Assembly: GCA_000719105.1 (NCBI GenBank)
Contig: JODX01000010.1
Coordinates: 186,001-250,000, forward strand
Direction: 5' to 3'
Length of the DNA: 64,000 nucleotides
DNA from: Streptomyces sclerotialus
Lineage (GTDB): Bacteria; Actinomycetota; Actinomycetes; Streptomycetales; Streptomycetaceae
Notes under the pieces: generated by a model
The model's database searches: none
Told to the model about the DNA's origin: nothing
Seen by the model: the letters and a program-made list of their open reading frames with translations, nothing else
Shown here: positions 49,661 through 58,209 of the stretch, one piece after another
How positions within the stretch are numbered: the stretch's first letter is position 1
Layout: each line of letters opens with the position of its first letter
Translations under genes and position numbers: made by a program

Positions 49661-51133
49661 ATGACCACCTCCCTGCTGCTCCTCGGCGCGGCATTCCTGC
49701 TGATCCTCGCCAACGGCTTCTTCGTGGCGGCGGAGTTCGGGCTTGTGACGGTCGAACGGCCGGACGCCGAGCGGGCCGCCGCGGAGGGCGACCGCCGGGC
49801 CCGCAGGGTGGTCGGCGCCCTCAAGGAGCTGTCGTTCCAGCTCTCCGGCACCCAGCTCGGCATCACCCTCACCTCGCTCGTCGTCGGCATGCTGGCCGAA
49901 CCGGCGCTCGCCCAGGTGCTGCGCGGCCCGTTCACCGGGGTCGGCATACCGGAGGGCGCGGTGTCCGGAGCGGCCGTGGCCGTCGGCATGCTGCTGGCCT
50001 CGGCCGTGCAGATGGTGATCGGCGAGCTCGTGCCCAAGAACTGGGCGGTGTCCCGGCCGCTGCAGGTCGCCCGCTTCGTGGCCGGCCCGCAGTACGTCTT
50101 CTCGCGGCTGTTCCGGCCCGTGATCGCCGGGCTCAACACGGTCGCCAACCGGCTGGTACGCGCCCTCGGCGTGGAACCCGCCGAGGAGCTGGCCTCCGCC
50201 CGCACCCCCGGTGAACTGGTCTCCCTCGCCCGGCACTCCGCCCGGGCGGGCGCGCTGGAACAGGACACGGCGGACCTCTTCGTCCGCACCCTGTCCCTGG
50301 GCGGGCTGACCGCCCACCATGTGATGACCCCGCGCGTGAAGGTGAGCGCGCTGCAGTCGTCCGCCACCGCCGAGGACGTGGTCAACCTCACCCGTGCCAC
50401 CGGCCTGTCCCGGTTCCCCGTCTACCGGGACCGCATCGACGAGATCGTCGGCATGGTCCACCTCAAGGATGCCCTCGCGGTCCCCGCGCACGAACGGCTG
50501 CGCACCCCCGTGGGCAGGATCGCGCAGACACCGCTCCTGGTCCCCGGGACGCTGCCCGTCCAGCCGCTGCTGGCCCGGCTGCGCAGCGAACAGCCCATCG
50601 CGGTCGTGGTCGACGAGTACGGCGGCACCGCCGGTGTGGTGACCCTGGAGGACATCGTCGAGGAGCTGGTCGGCGAGGTGCGCGACGAGCACGACGGACA
50701 GGACCTGCCCGAACTCCTCCCCGCCCCGCCCGAGAACGGCCGGCCCGCGTGGGACGTGGACGGCGGCTGCCGTGTCGACGCCCTGCGGCGCATCGGTCTG
50801 GCCGCGCCCGAGGGGCCGTACGAGACCGTGGCGGGTCTCGTCGCCGATCTGCTGGACCGCATCCCGGCCCCCGGCGACGCGGTGGACCTCCCGGGCTGGC
50901 GGCTGACGGTACGGCAGGTCGGTCACTACCGGGCGGAGCGCGTACGGCTGGTACGCACCGAACCGGCGGCGGAGACCGTGCCCGCTCCGGAGCCCGCCCT
51001 CGTCCCGGAGCCCGCCCTCGTGCCGGAGCCCGCTCCCGTCCCGAAGCCCACTCCCGCGGTTCCCGTGTCCGCCCCTGCCGTCGAGGCAGGCGCGGACGCG
51101 GGCGCCGCCCCTGTCGCGGAGGTCGCCCGGTGA
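49661..51133 (+). CDS. CNNM/CorC-type membrane protein (DUF21-CBS-HlyC/CorC), first of a pair
   Basis: Family implicated in divalent metal (magnesium, cobalt) transport or regulation. 490 residues. DUF21/CNNM membrane domain to about 200 (LILANGFFVAAEFGLVTVER), two CBS domains about 215-340 (HVMTPRVKVSALQSSATAEDVVNL, VVDEYGGTAGVVTLEDIVEELVGEV), and a CorC/HlyC C-terminal domain. A tail rich in Pro, Glu and Val (about 440-490) is low complexity. ATG at 49661. Stop overlaps the GTG of the next gene, so the two are translated together. Confidence 0.9.
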   Translation: MTTSLLLLGAAFLLILANGFFVAAEFGLVTVERPDAERAAAEGDRRARRVVGALKELSFQLSGTQLGITLTSLVVGMLAEPALAQVLRGPFTGVGIPEGAVSGAAVAVGMLLASAVQMVIGELVPKNWAVSRPLQVARFVAGPQYVFSRLFRPVIAGLNTVANRLVRALGVEPAEELASARTPGELVSLARHSARAGALEQDTADLFVRTLSLGGLTAHHVMTPRVKVSALQSSATAEDVVNLTRATGLSRFPVYRDRIDEIVGMVHLKDALAVPAHERLRTPVGRIAQTPLLVPGTLPVQPLLARLRSEQPIAVVVDEYGGTAGVVTLEDIVEELVGEVRDEHDGQDLPELLPAPPENGRPAWDVDGGCRVDALRRIGLAAPEGPYETVAGLVADLLDRIPAPGDAVDLPGWRLTVRQVGHYRAERVRLVRTEPAAETVPAPEPALVPEPALVPEPAPVPKPTPAVPVSAPAVEAGADAGAAPVAEVAR

Positions 51134-52221
51134 GCGTGCTGCAACTGCTGCTCGCGCTGCTGCTCGTCCTGGCCAACGGGTTCTTCGTGGGCGCCGAATT
51201 CGCTCTCGTCTCCGTGCGCCGCAGTCAGATCGAGCCCCTGGGGACCGCGCGGGCGCGGCAGGTGCTGTACGGGCTGGAGCGGCTGCCGCGGATGATGGCG
51301 GCGGCCCAGTTCGGCATCACCGTCTGTTCGCTGACGCTGGGCGCGGTGGCCGAGCCGACCGTGGCGCGGCTGCTGGAACCGGTGTTCGAGGCGATCCATC
51401 TGCCGCACGGCGTCGTCCATCCCCTGGGATATGTGATCGCGCTCGCCGTGGTCGTCTTCCTCCACCTCGTCATCGGCGAGATGGTGCCGAAGAACCTGGC
51501 GATGGCGGCCCCCGAGAGGACGGCGCTGTGGCTCGGCCCGGGGCTCGTCGCGTTCGCGCGGCTGTGCGGGCCGGTGACGGTCGCGCTGGGCGCCTGTGCC
51601 CGGGTGGTACTCAGGATCTTCCGGGTCGAGCCCAAGGACGAGGTCGAGGCGGTCTACACCAGTGAGCAGCTCAACCGCCTGGTCGGGGACTCCGGCCAGG
51701 CGGGTCTGCTGGACCCGGAGGCGCAGGAGCGGCTGGAGGACGCCCTGGAGCTGGGCACCCGCCCGGTCGCCGACGTCCTGCTGGACCGGGAGGCGCTGGT
51801 CACGGTGGGGCCGGCGGTGACCCCGGCCGAGGTCGTGGAGCTCACCGCGCGCACGGGGTACTCCCGCTTCCCGGTGGTCGCGGATGACGGCGCCTTCCTG
51901 GGCCGCTACCTCCACGTCAAGGACGTCCTCGACCTGGAGGACCCGGACGGCGCCGTCCCACCGCAGACATGGCGCCCCATGACCACCCTCGCCGCCGACC
52001 TTCCGCTGGACGACGCCCTCACCGTCATGCGCCGTGCGGCCACCCACCTCGCCCAGGTGGCCGACGCCGCGGGCCGGGTCGTGGGCCTGGTCGCCCTGGA
52101 GGACGTACTGGAACTGCTGGTGGGAGAGGTCCGCGACCCGGCACACCGGCAGGTGCCGCCGGCCCGGAGCGCGGAACCGCACGGCAGCGGAACACCGGAG
52201 GACGCGGTGCTGACCGGCTGA
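51130..52221 (+). CDS. CNNM/CBS membrane protein, second of a pair
   Basis: Paralogue of the preceding protein, 363 residues: CNNM membrane domain (about 1-190, LLALLLVLANGFFVGAEFALVSVRR) and CBS pair (about 200-330). It lacks the C-terminal CorC/HlyC domain of its neighbour, which is the usual asymmetry of this tandem pair. GTG start within the upstream stop (GTGA). A heteromeric complex is likely. Confidence 0.9.
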   Translation: MSVLQLLLALLLVLANGFFVGAEFALVSVRRSQIEPLGTARARQVLYGLERLPRMMAAAQFGITVCSLTLGAVAEPTVARLLEPVFEAIHLPHGVVHPLGYVIALAVVVFLHLVIGEMVPKNLAMAAPERTALWLGPGLVAFARLCGPVTVALGACARVVLRIFRVEPKDEVEAVYTSEQLNRLVGDSGQAGLLDPEAQERLEDALELGTRPVADVLLDREALVTVGPAVTPAEVVELTARTGYSRFPVVADDGAFLGRYLHVKDVLDLEDPDGAVPPQTWRPMTTLAADLPLDDALTVMRRAATHLAQVADAAGRVVGLVALEDVLELLVGEVRDPAHRQVPPARSAEPHGSGTPEDAVLTG

Positions 52222-52222
52222 C

Positions 52223-52258
52223 GGACGGCATCCGCCGGATGGACGGCATCCGCCGGAT
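52223..52258 (+). repeat. Tandem 18-bp repeat between convergent genes
   Basis: Two exact copies of GGACGGCATCCGCCGGAT (52223-52240, 52241-52258). Each copy contains CATCC-GCC-GGATG-like pairing, so the RNA can form two adjacent small hairpins. It probably helps to end transcription of the CNNM genes and the opposing ATPase gene. Confidence 0.65.
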
Positions 52259-52272
52259 GGCCCGGATCCCCG

Positions 52273-54141
52273 TCACATGGCCGAAGGATCCTGCGGCGCC
52301 CGCCCGGACAGCACCTCCCCGTACGCCTGCATCAGGTCCGGCAGCCGCAGGGTCGACAGGTCGTCCCGCGTCGGCAGGCTCGGGTAGCCCGTCAGCCGCA
52401 GGTCACGGTAGGCGCAGCTCTTCTCGTACAGCGTCCGCAGGAACCGCCCGTTGCCCAGCTCGTCGATCCAGCCCTGCTCCACCACATGGCCGCTGATGGA
52501 GCGGAGCTCGTCCAGCGCCTCCTCGTCCCAGACGTCACCGTTCTCCGCGGCCAGCACCTCGCCGATCGAGGTGAGTTCGAGGGGGCGGTACGAGGGGAAG
52601 TCGACGCGGGTGGTGAAGCGGGAGGACAGGCCGGGGTTCGCGGCCAGCAGGCGGTCCATGCCCTCCGGGTAGCCCGCGAGGATCACGACGAGGTGGTCGC
52701 GGTTGTCCTCCGCGCGCTTCAGCAGCACCTGGAGGGCCTCGTCGCCGTACGCGTCCCCCTTGCCGTAGCCGGAGTTGGACAGCGCGTACGCCTCGTCCAC
52801 GAAGAGGACGCCGCCGATCGCCGAGTCGATCAGCTCGTTGGCCTTCACCGCGGTCTGGCCCAGGTACTCGCCGACCAGATCGGCGCGCTGTGCCTCCACG
52901 AGGTGGTCGCCGCCCAGCAGTCCCAGCGCGTAGAAGACGCGGCCGAGGATCCGGGCGACCGTGGTCTTGCCGGTGCCGGAGGGCCCCGAGAAGACGAAGT
53001 GGCGCTTGGGCGGCTGGACGGGCAGCCCCTGGCCCGCCCGCAGCCGCGCCATGTTCAGCTGCGCCGAGAGCGCCTTGACCTGGCGTTTCACCGGCTCCAG
53101 GCCCACCATCCGCTCCAGCTGCGCGAGCGCCTCCTCCAGCAGGGCTGGATCGGTGGGCCCCGCGGGCAGCGGCTGTGCCGGCCCCGCGGAGGCCTTCTCG
53201 CGCACCACGGTGTCGCCCGTCTCCGGCGGCAGTCCGCCCGGCGGCGGCAGGTCCGGTTCGATCTTCAGGTCGCGCTCCTCGAAGCCGAAGAGCGGGTCCA
53301 CCCCGTCCGGTCCCTCCAGGAGGTCCGGCCCGCCTCCGCTCAGGGTGAGCGCCGCGAGGTCGGCCGCCTCGTCGTACCCGTCCCCCTCGGCGATCGCCGC
53401 GAGCCGGGCGGAGGTGTCCATGAAGGCCGGGTCCACCCGGTGCACGGCCCGGTACAGGGGCAGCGCCGCCGCGGACCGGCCGGTGCCCTCGTGGGCACGG
53501 GCCAGCCAGTACCGCAGCTCCTTGCGCTGCGGCTGCTCGCTGCGGCAGCGCATCAGCGCGGCCGACAGCAGCGGTTCCGCCTGGCCGTACGTCTCCAGCC
53601 GGACCCGGGCCATGCCGCCGAACAGCCCGGCCTCGATGCCCAGCATCGGGTCGTCGACCAGCGGGTCGGTGTGCCGGACGAGCTGCTCCCAGTCCTTGAC
53701 GAGGTAGGCGCGGCAGGCGTGCAGGAAGCGGACCTGGGCGTCGGTGTCCACGGGCGGCAGCCCCGCGAGGGCCCGGTCCAGCTCGGGCACGTGCCGGCCG
53801 TCCAGCCAGTGCGAGGCGTGCGCCAGCAGCAGGTCGCGCGGGCTCTCCAGCACCGGCTGCACCCACCAGCCCAGCCAGTACCAGGAGTTGAGGGTGCGCC
53901 GGTGGCGGGCGCGCTGCTCACCGAAGCGGTCCCGGTGGCGGAACATTCTGAGCAGCGCGGTGGTCGTGTCGACCCGCAGGGCGTGCAGTCCGAGCCAGCC
54001 GTCGGCCATCCCGGGATCCATCCGCACCGCGGCGCGGAACTCCTCCTCCGCCTGCGGATAGGCGCCCATCGTGTAGGCGTCCACGCCTCGCACCCAGGCG
54101 AGGTCGGCAGGAGCCTCGGGGCCCCGCGTGCCGAAGTCCAT
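52273..54141 (-). CDS. EccA/CbbX-like AAA+ ATPase with TPR-type N-terminus
   Basis: The 622-residue protein has a helical-repeat N-terminal half (about 1-270, beginning DLAWVRGVDAYTMGAYPQAEEEFRAAV) and a C-terminal AAA+ domain (about 350-600) with Walker A FSGPSGTGKTTVARI, Walker B GGVLFVDEAYAL and a second region sensor (VVILAGYPEGMDRLLAANPGL) typical of the CbbX/EccA branch. EccA acts in type VII secretion. No ESX gene is nearby, so the exact role is open. The ATG at 54141 follows GGGGGA; an in-frame start further upstream would run into the regulatory region. Confidence 0.85.
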   Translation of the reverse strand: MDFGTRGPEAPADLAWVRGVDAYTMGAYPQAEEEFRAAVRMDPGMADGWLGLHALRVDTTTALLRMFRHRDRFGEQRARHRRTLNSWYWLGWWVQPVLESPRDLLLAHASHWLDGRHVPELDRALAGLPPVDTDAQVRFLHACRAYLVKDWEQLVRHTDPLVDDPMLGIEAGLFGGMARVRLETYGQAEPLLSAALMRCRSEQPQRKELRYWLARAHEGTGRSAAALPLYRAVHRVDPAFMDTSARLAAIAEGDGYDEAADLAALTLSGGGPDLLEGPDGVDPLFGFEERDLKIEPDLPPPGGLPPETGDTVVREKASAGPAQPLPAGPTDPALLEEALAQLERMVGLEPVKRQVKALSAQLNMARLRAGQGLPVQPPKRHFVFSGPSGTGKTTVARILGRVFYALGLLGGDHLVEAQRADLVGEYLGQTAVKANELIDSAIGGVLFVDEAYALSNSGYGKGDAYGDEALQVLLKRAEDNRDHLVVILAGYPEGMDRLLAANPGLSSRFTTRVDFPSYRPLELTSIGEVLAAENGDVWDEEALDELRSISGHVVEQGWIDELGNGRFLRTLYEKSCAYRDLRLTGYPSLPTRDDLSTLRLPDLMQAYGEVLSGRAPQDPSAM

Positions 54142-54429
54142 CACGTCCCCCACAAACCGTGCCCCCGTCGGTATGCCATCGACTGTGACCGACCAGTGCC
54201 GTCGGCAGCGTTCGTTGAACCGTCGTGCTGCGGACGGGAGTTGCAGCGGTGCGCTCAAGCAGCCGTCCGAAGGTCGCACCGAGGGCATCGTACCTGCGGG
54301 GGAGTCGCCCGCCGAAGGGTGCCGCACGGCCCGTTGTGCGAGGTGGGAGCGGACGGCGTGCACTGCGTTCGGTGACCGAGGGTGAACGAATTGTGCCCTG
54401 GAAGTGCTGCCGGGAAGGGATCGAGGGCA

Positions 54430-54498
54430 GAACGAAGCCCCCGATCACGGGGGAACAACCGGGGGCTTCGCGTCTGCGGCGGCTCCAAATGGCCGCAC
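54430..54498 (-). ncRNA. Candidate small RNA with its own promoter and terminator
   Basis: On the minus strand TTGACC (54529-54534) and TACGTT (54505-54510) are separated by 18 bases, a good -35/-10 pair; initiation would be near 54498. Transcription would run for about 65 bases to a perfect 11-bp hairpin (CGAAGCCCCCG, 54460-54470, with CGGGGGCTTCG, 54433-54443) followed by TTCT. No convincing ORF fills the stretch. It lies in the 442-base gap between the uridine-kinase-like gene and the ATPase gene. It could also be a leader of the ATPase gene with an attenuator. Confidence 0.45.
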
Positions 54499-54504
54499 AT
54501 TGAG

Positions 54505-54534
54505 AACGTAAGTCCTGTACGGCCCCCCGGTCAA
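54505..54534 (-). promoter_or_regulatory. Predicted minus-strand promoter (TTGACC - 18 - TACGTT)
   Basis: -35 TTGACC (plus strand 54529-54534) and -10 TACGTT (plus 54505-54510) with an 18-base spacer fit the Streptomyces housekeeping consensus. Its product would be the small RNA at 54430-54498 and, with read-through, the AAA+ ATPase gene. Confidence 0.5.
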
Positions 54535-54583
54535 GCCGAGTCGAAGCACTGGGGGAAGTTCTGACGCAAGGGTCTTCACAAGT

Positions 54584-55417
54584 TCAGCACACCGCGGAGG
54601 GGCCGTCACGGTGCGTGAGGAAGAGGGGGGTATCAGGGGCACCACTCGGCCCGGACAGTACCTCGTATCCCTCGGAAAACTGCCGCACCAGAAGATCGGC
54701 GAACGGCCGCGAGGGGTCCTCGGCGAAGTGCCGGCGCTCGGCGACGACCCACTCGGCCCAGAAGTCCCGCTGGGTCTCCCCGTCCCGCGACCGCCCGCGC
54801 GCCCAGGCCTCGCCCCGCGGCAGTTCCATCCACAGCAGCCGCGCCAGATACGGCCGCAGGCCGCGGCGGCCTGCGCCGACCCCCTCGACGAGCACCACGG
54901 GAGCCGGGGGCAGCGTCCGGGCGGGCCCGGAACCGCGCGCGGTCCAGTCGTACGGGAGGTAGCGCGCGCTCTCGCCGCGGGTGAACGGCTCGATCACCTG
55001 TTCAAACAGTCGTCCGGTCCAGGCGAAGAGCTCCTCGTGGGTGGCGATGTCGTCGAGGTGGAGCACGGGCGCGCCGTCGAGGGCGGCGGACAGCCGTGCG
55101 GCGAAGGTGGTCTTCCCGGAGCCCGCGTGCCCGTCGACGCCGATCAGACGGACCGGTCCGCAGGAGGGCGGCAGGCGGCGCAGACGGGCGGCGAGCTGGT
55201 GGATGGCGGTTCCCGGGGCGGTGCGGAGATCGGTACGGAGGGCGGTGCGGTCGCCGACTCTACCGAGGGAGCCGCCGGCGCCGATGCCGCCCCATGGTGC
55301 GCCAGTGGTCCCGACCAATATTGGTGGGCGCGGCGCGTGCGGGGTGCTGGCAGAAGTCGGGGTACGACATTCATAGTTGGCGCACAGCCGTCGCCCGAAC
55401 CCCGCCTTCCGGACCAC
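54584..55417 (-). CDS. Uridine kinase-like nucleoside kinase family protein
   Basis: P-loop kinase-like protein. The recognisable domain begins with VDGHAGSGKTTFAARL and continues with HLDDIATHEELFAWTGRLFEQVIEP, VVLVEGVGAGRRGLRPYLARLLWME and a lid region. Substrate unknown. The start is unsure: GTG 55417 gives 277 residues, while TTG 55318 would give 244. There is no other start codon close to the domain, and no clear ribosome site at either. About 85 residues precede the P-loop, more than in related proteins, so the first part may be untranslated or wrong. Confidence 0.68.
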   Translation of the reverse strand: MVRKAGFGRRLCANYECRTPTSASTPHAPRPPILVGTTGAPWGGIGAGGSLGRVGDRTALRTDLRTAPGTAIHQLAARLRRLPPSCGPVRLIGVDGHAGSGKTTFAARLSAALDGAPVLHLDDIATHEELFAWTGRLFEQVIEPFTRGESARYLPYDWTARGSGPARTLPPAPVVLVEGVGAGRRGLRPYLARLLWMELPRGEAWARGRSRDGETQRDFWAEWVVAERRHFAEDPSRPFADLLVRQFSEGYEVLSGPSGAPDTPLFLTHRDGPSAVC

Positions 55418-55433
55418 TGGGGGTCACTCACCC

Positions 55434-56831
55434 ATGAGCAAAACCGCACCGCTGTCCCGCAGAACCGTTCTTGCCGCGGCCGTCGCCGCGGCCGCTGCCG
55501 GAGTCGCGGGTCCCGCCGCGGCCGCCGGCCGCCCCCTGCAGGTCTCCGCTCTCCCCCGGGAGGTGCCGGGGCGCGGCCCCGCCGGCAGGAGCGGCAGCCC
55601 CACGGTGGACAACCACGCCTGGACCTCGTACGAGGACTGGCGGGGCGGAGCCGCGCAGGGGACGCGTCCGGCAGCGGGCACCCGCCCCGGCCTGGTGATC
55701 GACCGCGCGGCCGGCACCACCGCCTACGCCGACCCGCACACCGGCACCACCTCCACCTGGGAGTACGCCGTCTGGACGTCCCCCGCCCACAAGCTCACCG
55801 TCCCCGCCACCGAGGTCATCGCCTCCTGGAACGCGCACACCCCGGCCGGCACCTGGCTCCAGGCCGAGCTGCGGGGCACGTACTCCGACGGCACCGAGAC
55901 GCCCTGGTACGTGCTGGCCCGGTGGGCGGCCGGCGACGGGGACATCAAGCGCACCTCCGTCGACGGCCAGGGCGACGGCAGGAGCAGTGTCTGGACGGAC
56001 ACCGTCGCTATCGGCAACCCGGCCTCGGGGCTGCGGCTCACCGCGTACCGGCTGCGGCTGACCCTGTACCGGCGGCCCGGCAGCGGACTCACCCCCACCG
56101 TGTGGCGGGCCGGCGCGATGGGCTCCGACGTGCCCGACCGCTTCACCGTCCCCGCCTCCGCTCCCGGACTCGCCAAGGAACTGGTCGTCCCGCGCTACTC
56201 GCAGGAGATCCACAAGGGCCAGTACCCGGAGTACGACAACGGCGGCGAGGCCTGGTGCAGCCCCACCTCCTCGCAGATGATCATCGAGTACTGGGGGCGG
56301 CGCCCGACCGCGCAGGACCTGGCCTGGGTCAACCCGGCGTACGCGGACCCGCAGGTGTGCCACGCGGCCCGGTTCACCTACGACCACCAGTACGGCGGCT
56401 GCGGCAACTGGCCCTTCAACGCCGCGTACGCCGCCACGTACCAGGACCTCGGCGCGGTCGTGACCCGGCTCCGCTCGCTCACCGACGCGGAGACGCTGAT
56501 CGCGGCCGGTATCCCGGTGATCACCTCGATGTCGTTCCTCGCCTCGGAGCTGACCGGCGCGGGCTACGGCACGGCCGGCCATCTGATGACCGTGATCGGT
56601 TTCACGTCCGGCGGCGACGTGATCTCCAACGACCCGGCGTCGCCGACCAACCAGGCGGTGCGCCGGGTCTACCGCCGGCGCGAGTTCGAGAACATCTGGC
56701 TGCGGACCAAGCGGTACAACGCCTCCGGCAAGGCCGTCTCCGGCCCGGGCGGGGTCTCCTACCTGTACTTCCCGGCACAACCGACCTCCCGGCAGCGCAA
56801 GGCGCTGGCGCAGGTGGGCGTGGTGTGCTGA
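55434..56831 (+). CDS. Tat-exported C39-like peptidase
   Basis: Secreted protein with papain-like C39_2 fold. The Tat signal SRRTVLAAAVAAAAAGVAGPAAAA is at 8-31 (twin Arg at 9-10). 465 residues. The peptidase part begins near 250: PRYSQEIHKGQYPEYDNGGEAWCSPTSSQMIIEYW has the catalytic Cys in GEAWCSPTS, and the His is in GTAGHLMTVIGFT with a downstream NDPAS Asn/Asp. The middle domain (about 55-235) is beta-rich and could bind substrate. ATG at 55434. A strong terminator follows. Confidence 0.88.
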   Translation: MSKTAPLSRRTVLAAAVAAAAAGVAGPAAAAGRPLQVSALPREVPGRGPAGRSGSPTVDNHAWTSYEDWRGGAAQGTRPAAGTRPGLVIDRAAGTTAYADPHTGTTSTWEYAVWTSPAHKLTVPATEVIASWNAHTPAGTWLQAELRGTYSDGTETPWYVLARWAAGDGDIKRTSVDGQGDGRSSVWTDTVAIGNPASGLRLTAYRLRLTLYRRPGSGLTPTVWRAGAMGSDVPDRFTVPASAPGLAKELVVPRYSQEIHKGQYPEYDNGGEAWCSPTSSQMIIEYWGRRPTAQDLAWVNPAYADPQVCHAARFTYDHQYGGCGNWPFNAAYAATYQDLGAVVTRLRSLTDAETLIAAGIPVITSMSFLASELTGAGYGTAGHLMTVIGFTSGGDVISNDPASPTNQAVRRVYRRREFENIWLRTKRYNASGKAVSGPGGVSYLYFPAQPTSRQRKALAQVGVVC

Positions 56832-56852
56832 CTCCCGGCGTCGCGCAGGCCC

Positions 56853-56894
56853 GTACGGCCCCCGGAGGTCCACCCGGACCTCCGGGGGCCGTAC
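56853..56894 (+). terminator. Strong terminator after the C39-like peptidase
   Basis: Perfect 19-bp stem (56853-56871 with 56876-56894) closed by ACCC, 21 bases after the stop. Confidence 0.9.
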
Positions 56895-56989
56895 CGTGTG
56901 ACCAAGCTCTCCGCGGCAACCGCCCCATTCGGTGGCAAGGTGGACGGATAAGTGGGGGGATCCACCGCACGACGAGAGCAGCGAGCAGC

Positions 56990-57142
56990 ATGACCGCGAC
57001 ATCCGCCACCGCAGACCGGACCCGTACCCGTGCCCGTACCGGCGGTCCCGAGGACGACGGCCCCAAGATCTTCGAGCACATCATGGGCTGGACCCTCGTC
57101 GTGGTCCTGGCGATGCTGGTCACCCAGCTCGGCCTGCTGTGA
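56990..57142 (+). CDS. SCO1431-family small membrane protein
   Basis: 50 residues with one transmembrane helix (HIMGWTLVVVLAMLVTQLGLL) and a Thr/Arg-rich N-terminus. The name comes from the conserved S. coelicolor protein at the same place. Function unknown; small size and C-terminal helix suggest a membrane partner. ATG at 56990 with AGCAGCGAGCAG upstream. Confidence 0.8.
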   Translation: MTATSATADRTRTRARTGGPEDDGPKIFEHIMGWTLVVVLAMLVTQLGLL

Positions 57143-57242
57143 ACCGGGCCGGCCGACCTGTCGAACCGTAGTCGAACAAGCGGGTGGCCCCGGTCTGCCA
57201 TACTGCCGATGTCCCGCCGGCAGTTGGAGACTTGGGCCGACA

Positions 57243-57902
57243 TTGACTGGTAGTCCACAGGGCGCGAACGGGCGAACGGGGACGCGCGGAACCGGCCGCT
57301 CCCTGGCCCGCCGCGCCGAACTCATCGCCATCGGGCGGAAGCTGTTCGCCGACACCTCCTACGACGCCCTGTCGATGGACGACATCGCGCGCCAGGCACA
57401 CGTCGCCAAAGGGCTGATCTACTACTACTTCAAGTCCAAGCGCGGCTACTACCTCGCGATCGTCGAGGACTCGGTGGCCGACCTCGTCACCCTGGCGGCG
57501 AGCGGCCGCGAGGTGCCGCCCGTGGAGCGGGTGCAGCGCACCGTCGACGGTTATCTGCGCTACGCCGAGAACAACCAGGAGGCGTACCGCACCATCGTCA
57601 GCGGCGGCGTCGGCTTCGACACCCAGGTCCAGGCCATCCGCGACGAGGTGCGCGAGGCGATCGTCGCGACCATCGCCGAGGGGGCGTACGGCCGGCGGGA
57701 CATAGCTGCGCTGCCCCGCATGGGTCTCCTCGGGTGGGTGTGCGGTGTCGAGGGCACCACTCTGGACTGGATCGACCGCCCCGCGCTGTCCCGCGAGGAC
57801 ATGCGCGAGCTGCTGGTGAAGACGCTGGGCGGCACGATGCGCGCCATCGAGGAACTCGAACCGGCGTACCTCGCTCCGCATCCCGCACGCCGCGACGCGT
57901 AG
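57243..57902 (+). CDS. TetR-family transcriptional regulator
   Basis: 219 residues with N-terminal helix-turn-helix (about 20-65, SYDALSMDDIARQAHVAKGLIYYYFKSKRGYYLAIVED) and a C-terminal effector domain. It is directly upstream of an acyl-CoA dehydrogenase and likely represses it, with operators at 57947-57962 and 58025-58041. Start is uncertain: the TTG at 57243 is used because no ATG/GTG lies in frame between the previous gene and the HTH, and upstream in-frame sequence overlaps the SCO1431-type gene. Effector may be an acyl-CoA. Confidence 0.82.
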   Translation: MTGSPQGANGRTGTRGTGRSLARRAELIAIGRKLFADTSYDALSMDDIARQAHVAKGLIYYYFKSKRGYYLAIVEDSVADLVTLAASGREVPPVERVQRTVDGYLRYAENNQEAYRTIVSGGVGFDTQVQAIRDEVREAIVATIAEGAYGRRDIAALPRMGLLGWVCGVEGTTLDWIDRPALSREDMRELLVKTLGGTMRAIEELEPAYLAPHPARRDA

Positions 57903-57946
57903 CGGGCGAGGTCGCGGCCGGGTGGCCGGTCACCCTCGGGCTGGCG

Positions 57947-57962
57947 TGACATGAGCATGTCA
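57947..57962. promoter_or_regulatory. 16-bp palindrome between TetR and acyl-CoA dehydrogenase genes
   Basis: TGACATG-AG-CATGTCA is an exact inverted repeat with a 2-base spacer, 45 bases after the TetR stop. Its regular 7-bp arms suit a homodimeric regulator. It may be a second operator or a weak terminator. Confidence 0.45.
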
Positions 57963-58024
57963 ATTCAGGGAGTGGATCGGTGCGGCCCGGCCCGGCAGGT
58001 GGAGACGGTTCTCGAAATGTGTCC

Positions 58025-58041
58025 TAATGAACGGTCGTTAA
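58025..58041. promoter_or_regulatory. TetR-type operator upstream of the acyl-CoA dehydrogenase
   Basis: TAATGAACGGTCGTTAA has an exact palindromic core AACG-GT-CGTT (58030-58039) in a locally AT-rich stretch, 170 bases upstream of the dehydrogenase ATG and about 120 after the TetR stop. The form resembles operators of TetR regulators of acyl-CoA metabolism. Confidence 0.55.
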
Positions 58042-58209
58042 CCGGTGACGCGCCGAACGGAATCGGGCATACTCCAACCGCCATCGCCGCTGACCAGCAT
58101 CTTCCGTGACCCGGAAGGGTGTTGGCGGTTGTGGCCCGTGAGACCGGTGGCGCATCCCAACCGCGATGCGCGTCCGCCGGGAATGCCCCGACAGGGAGGA
58201 AGCGTCGCC

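Noticed and set aside
48026..50926. Minus-strand open frame of over 900 codons across hisG and the CNNM gene
   Set aside because: Composition-driven shadow: it crosses three well-supported plus-strand genes and has no recognisable domain.
54382..54564. 60-residue ORF between the ATPase and uridine-kinase-like genes
   Set aside because: No ribosome site, no similarity, and the stretch is better read on the other strand as a promoter, short RNA and terminator.
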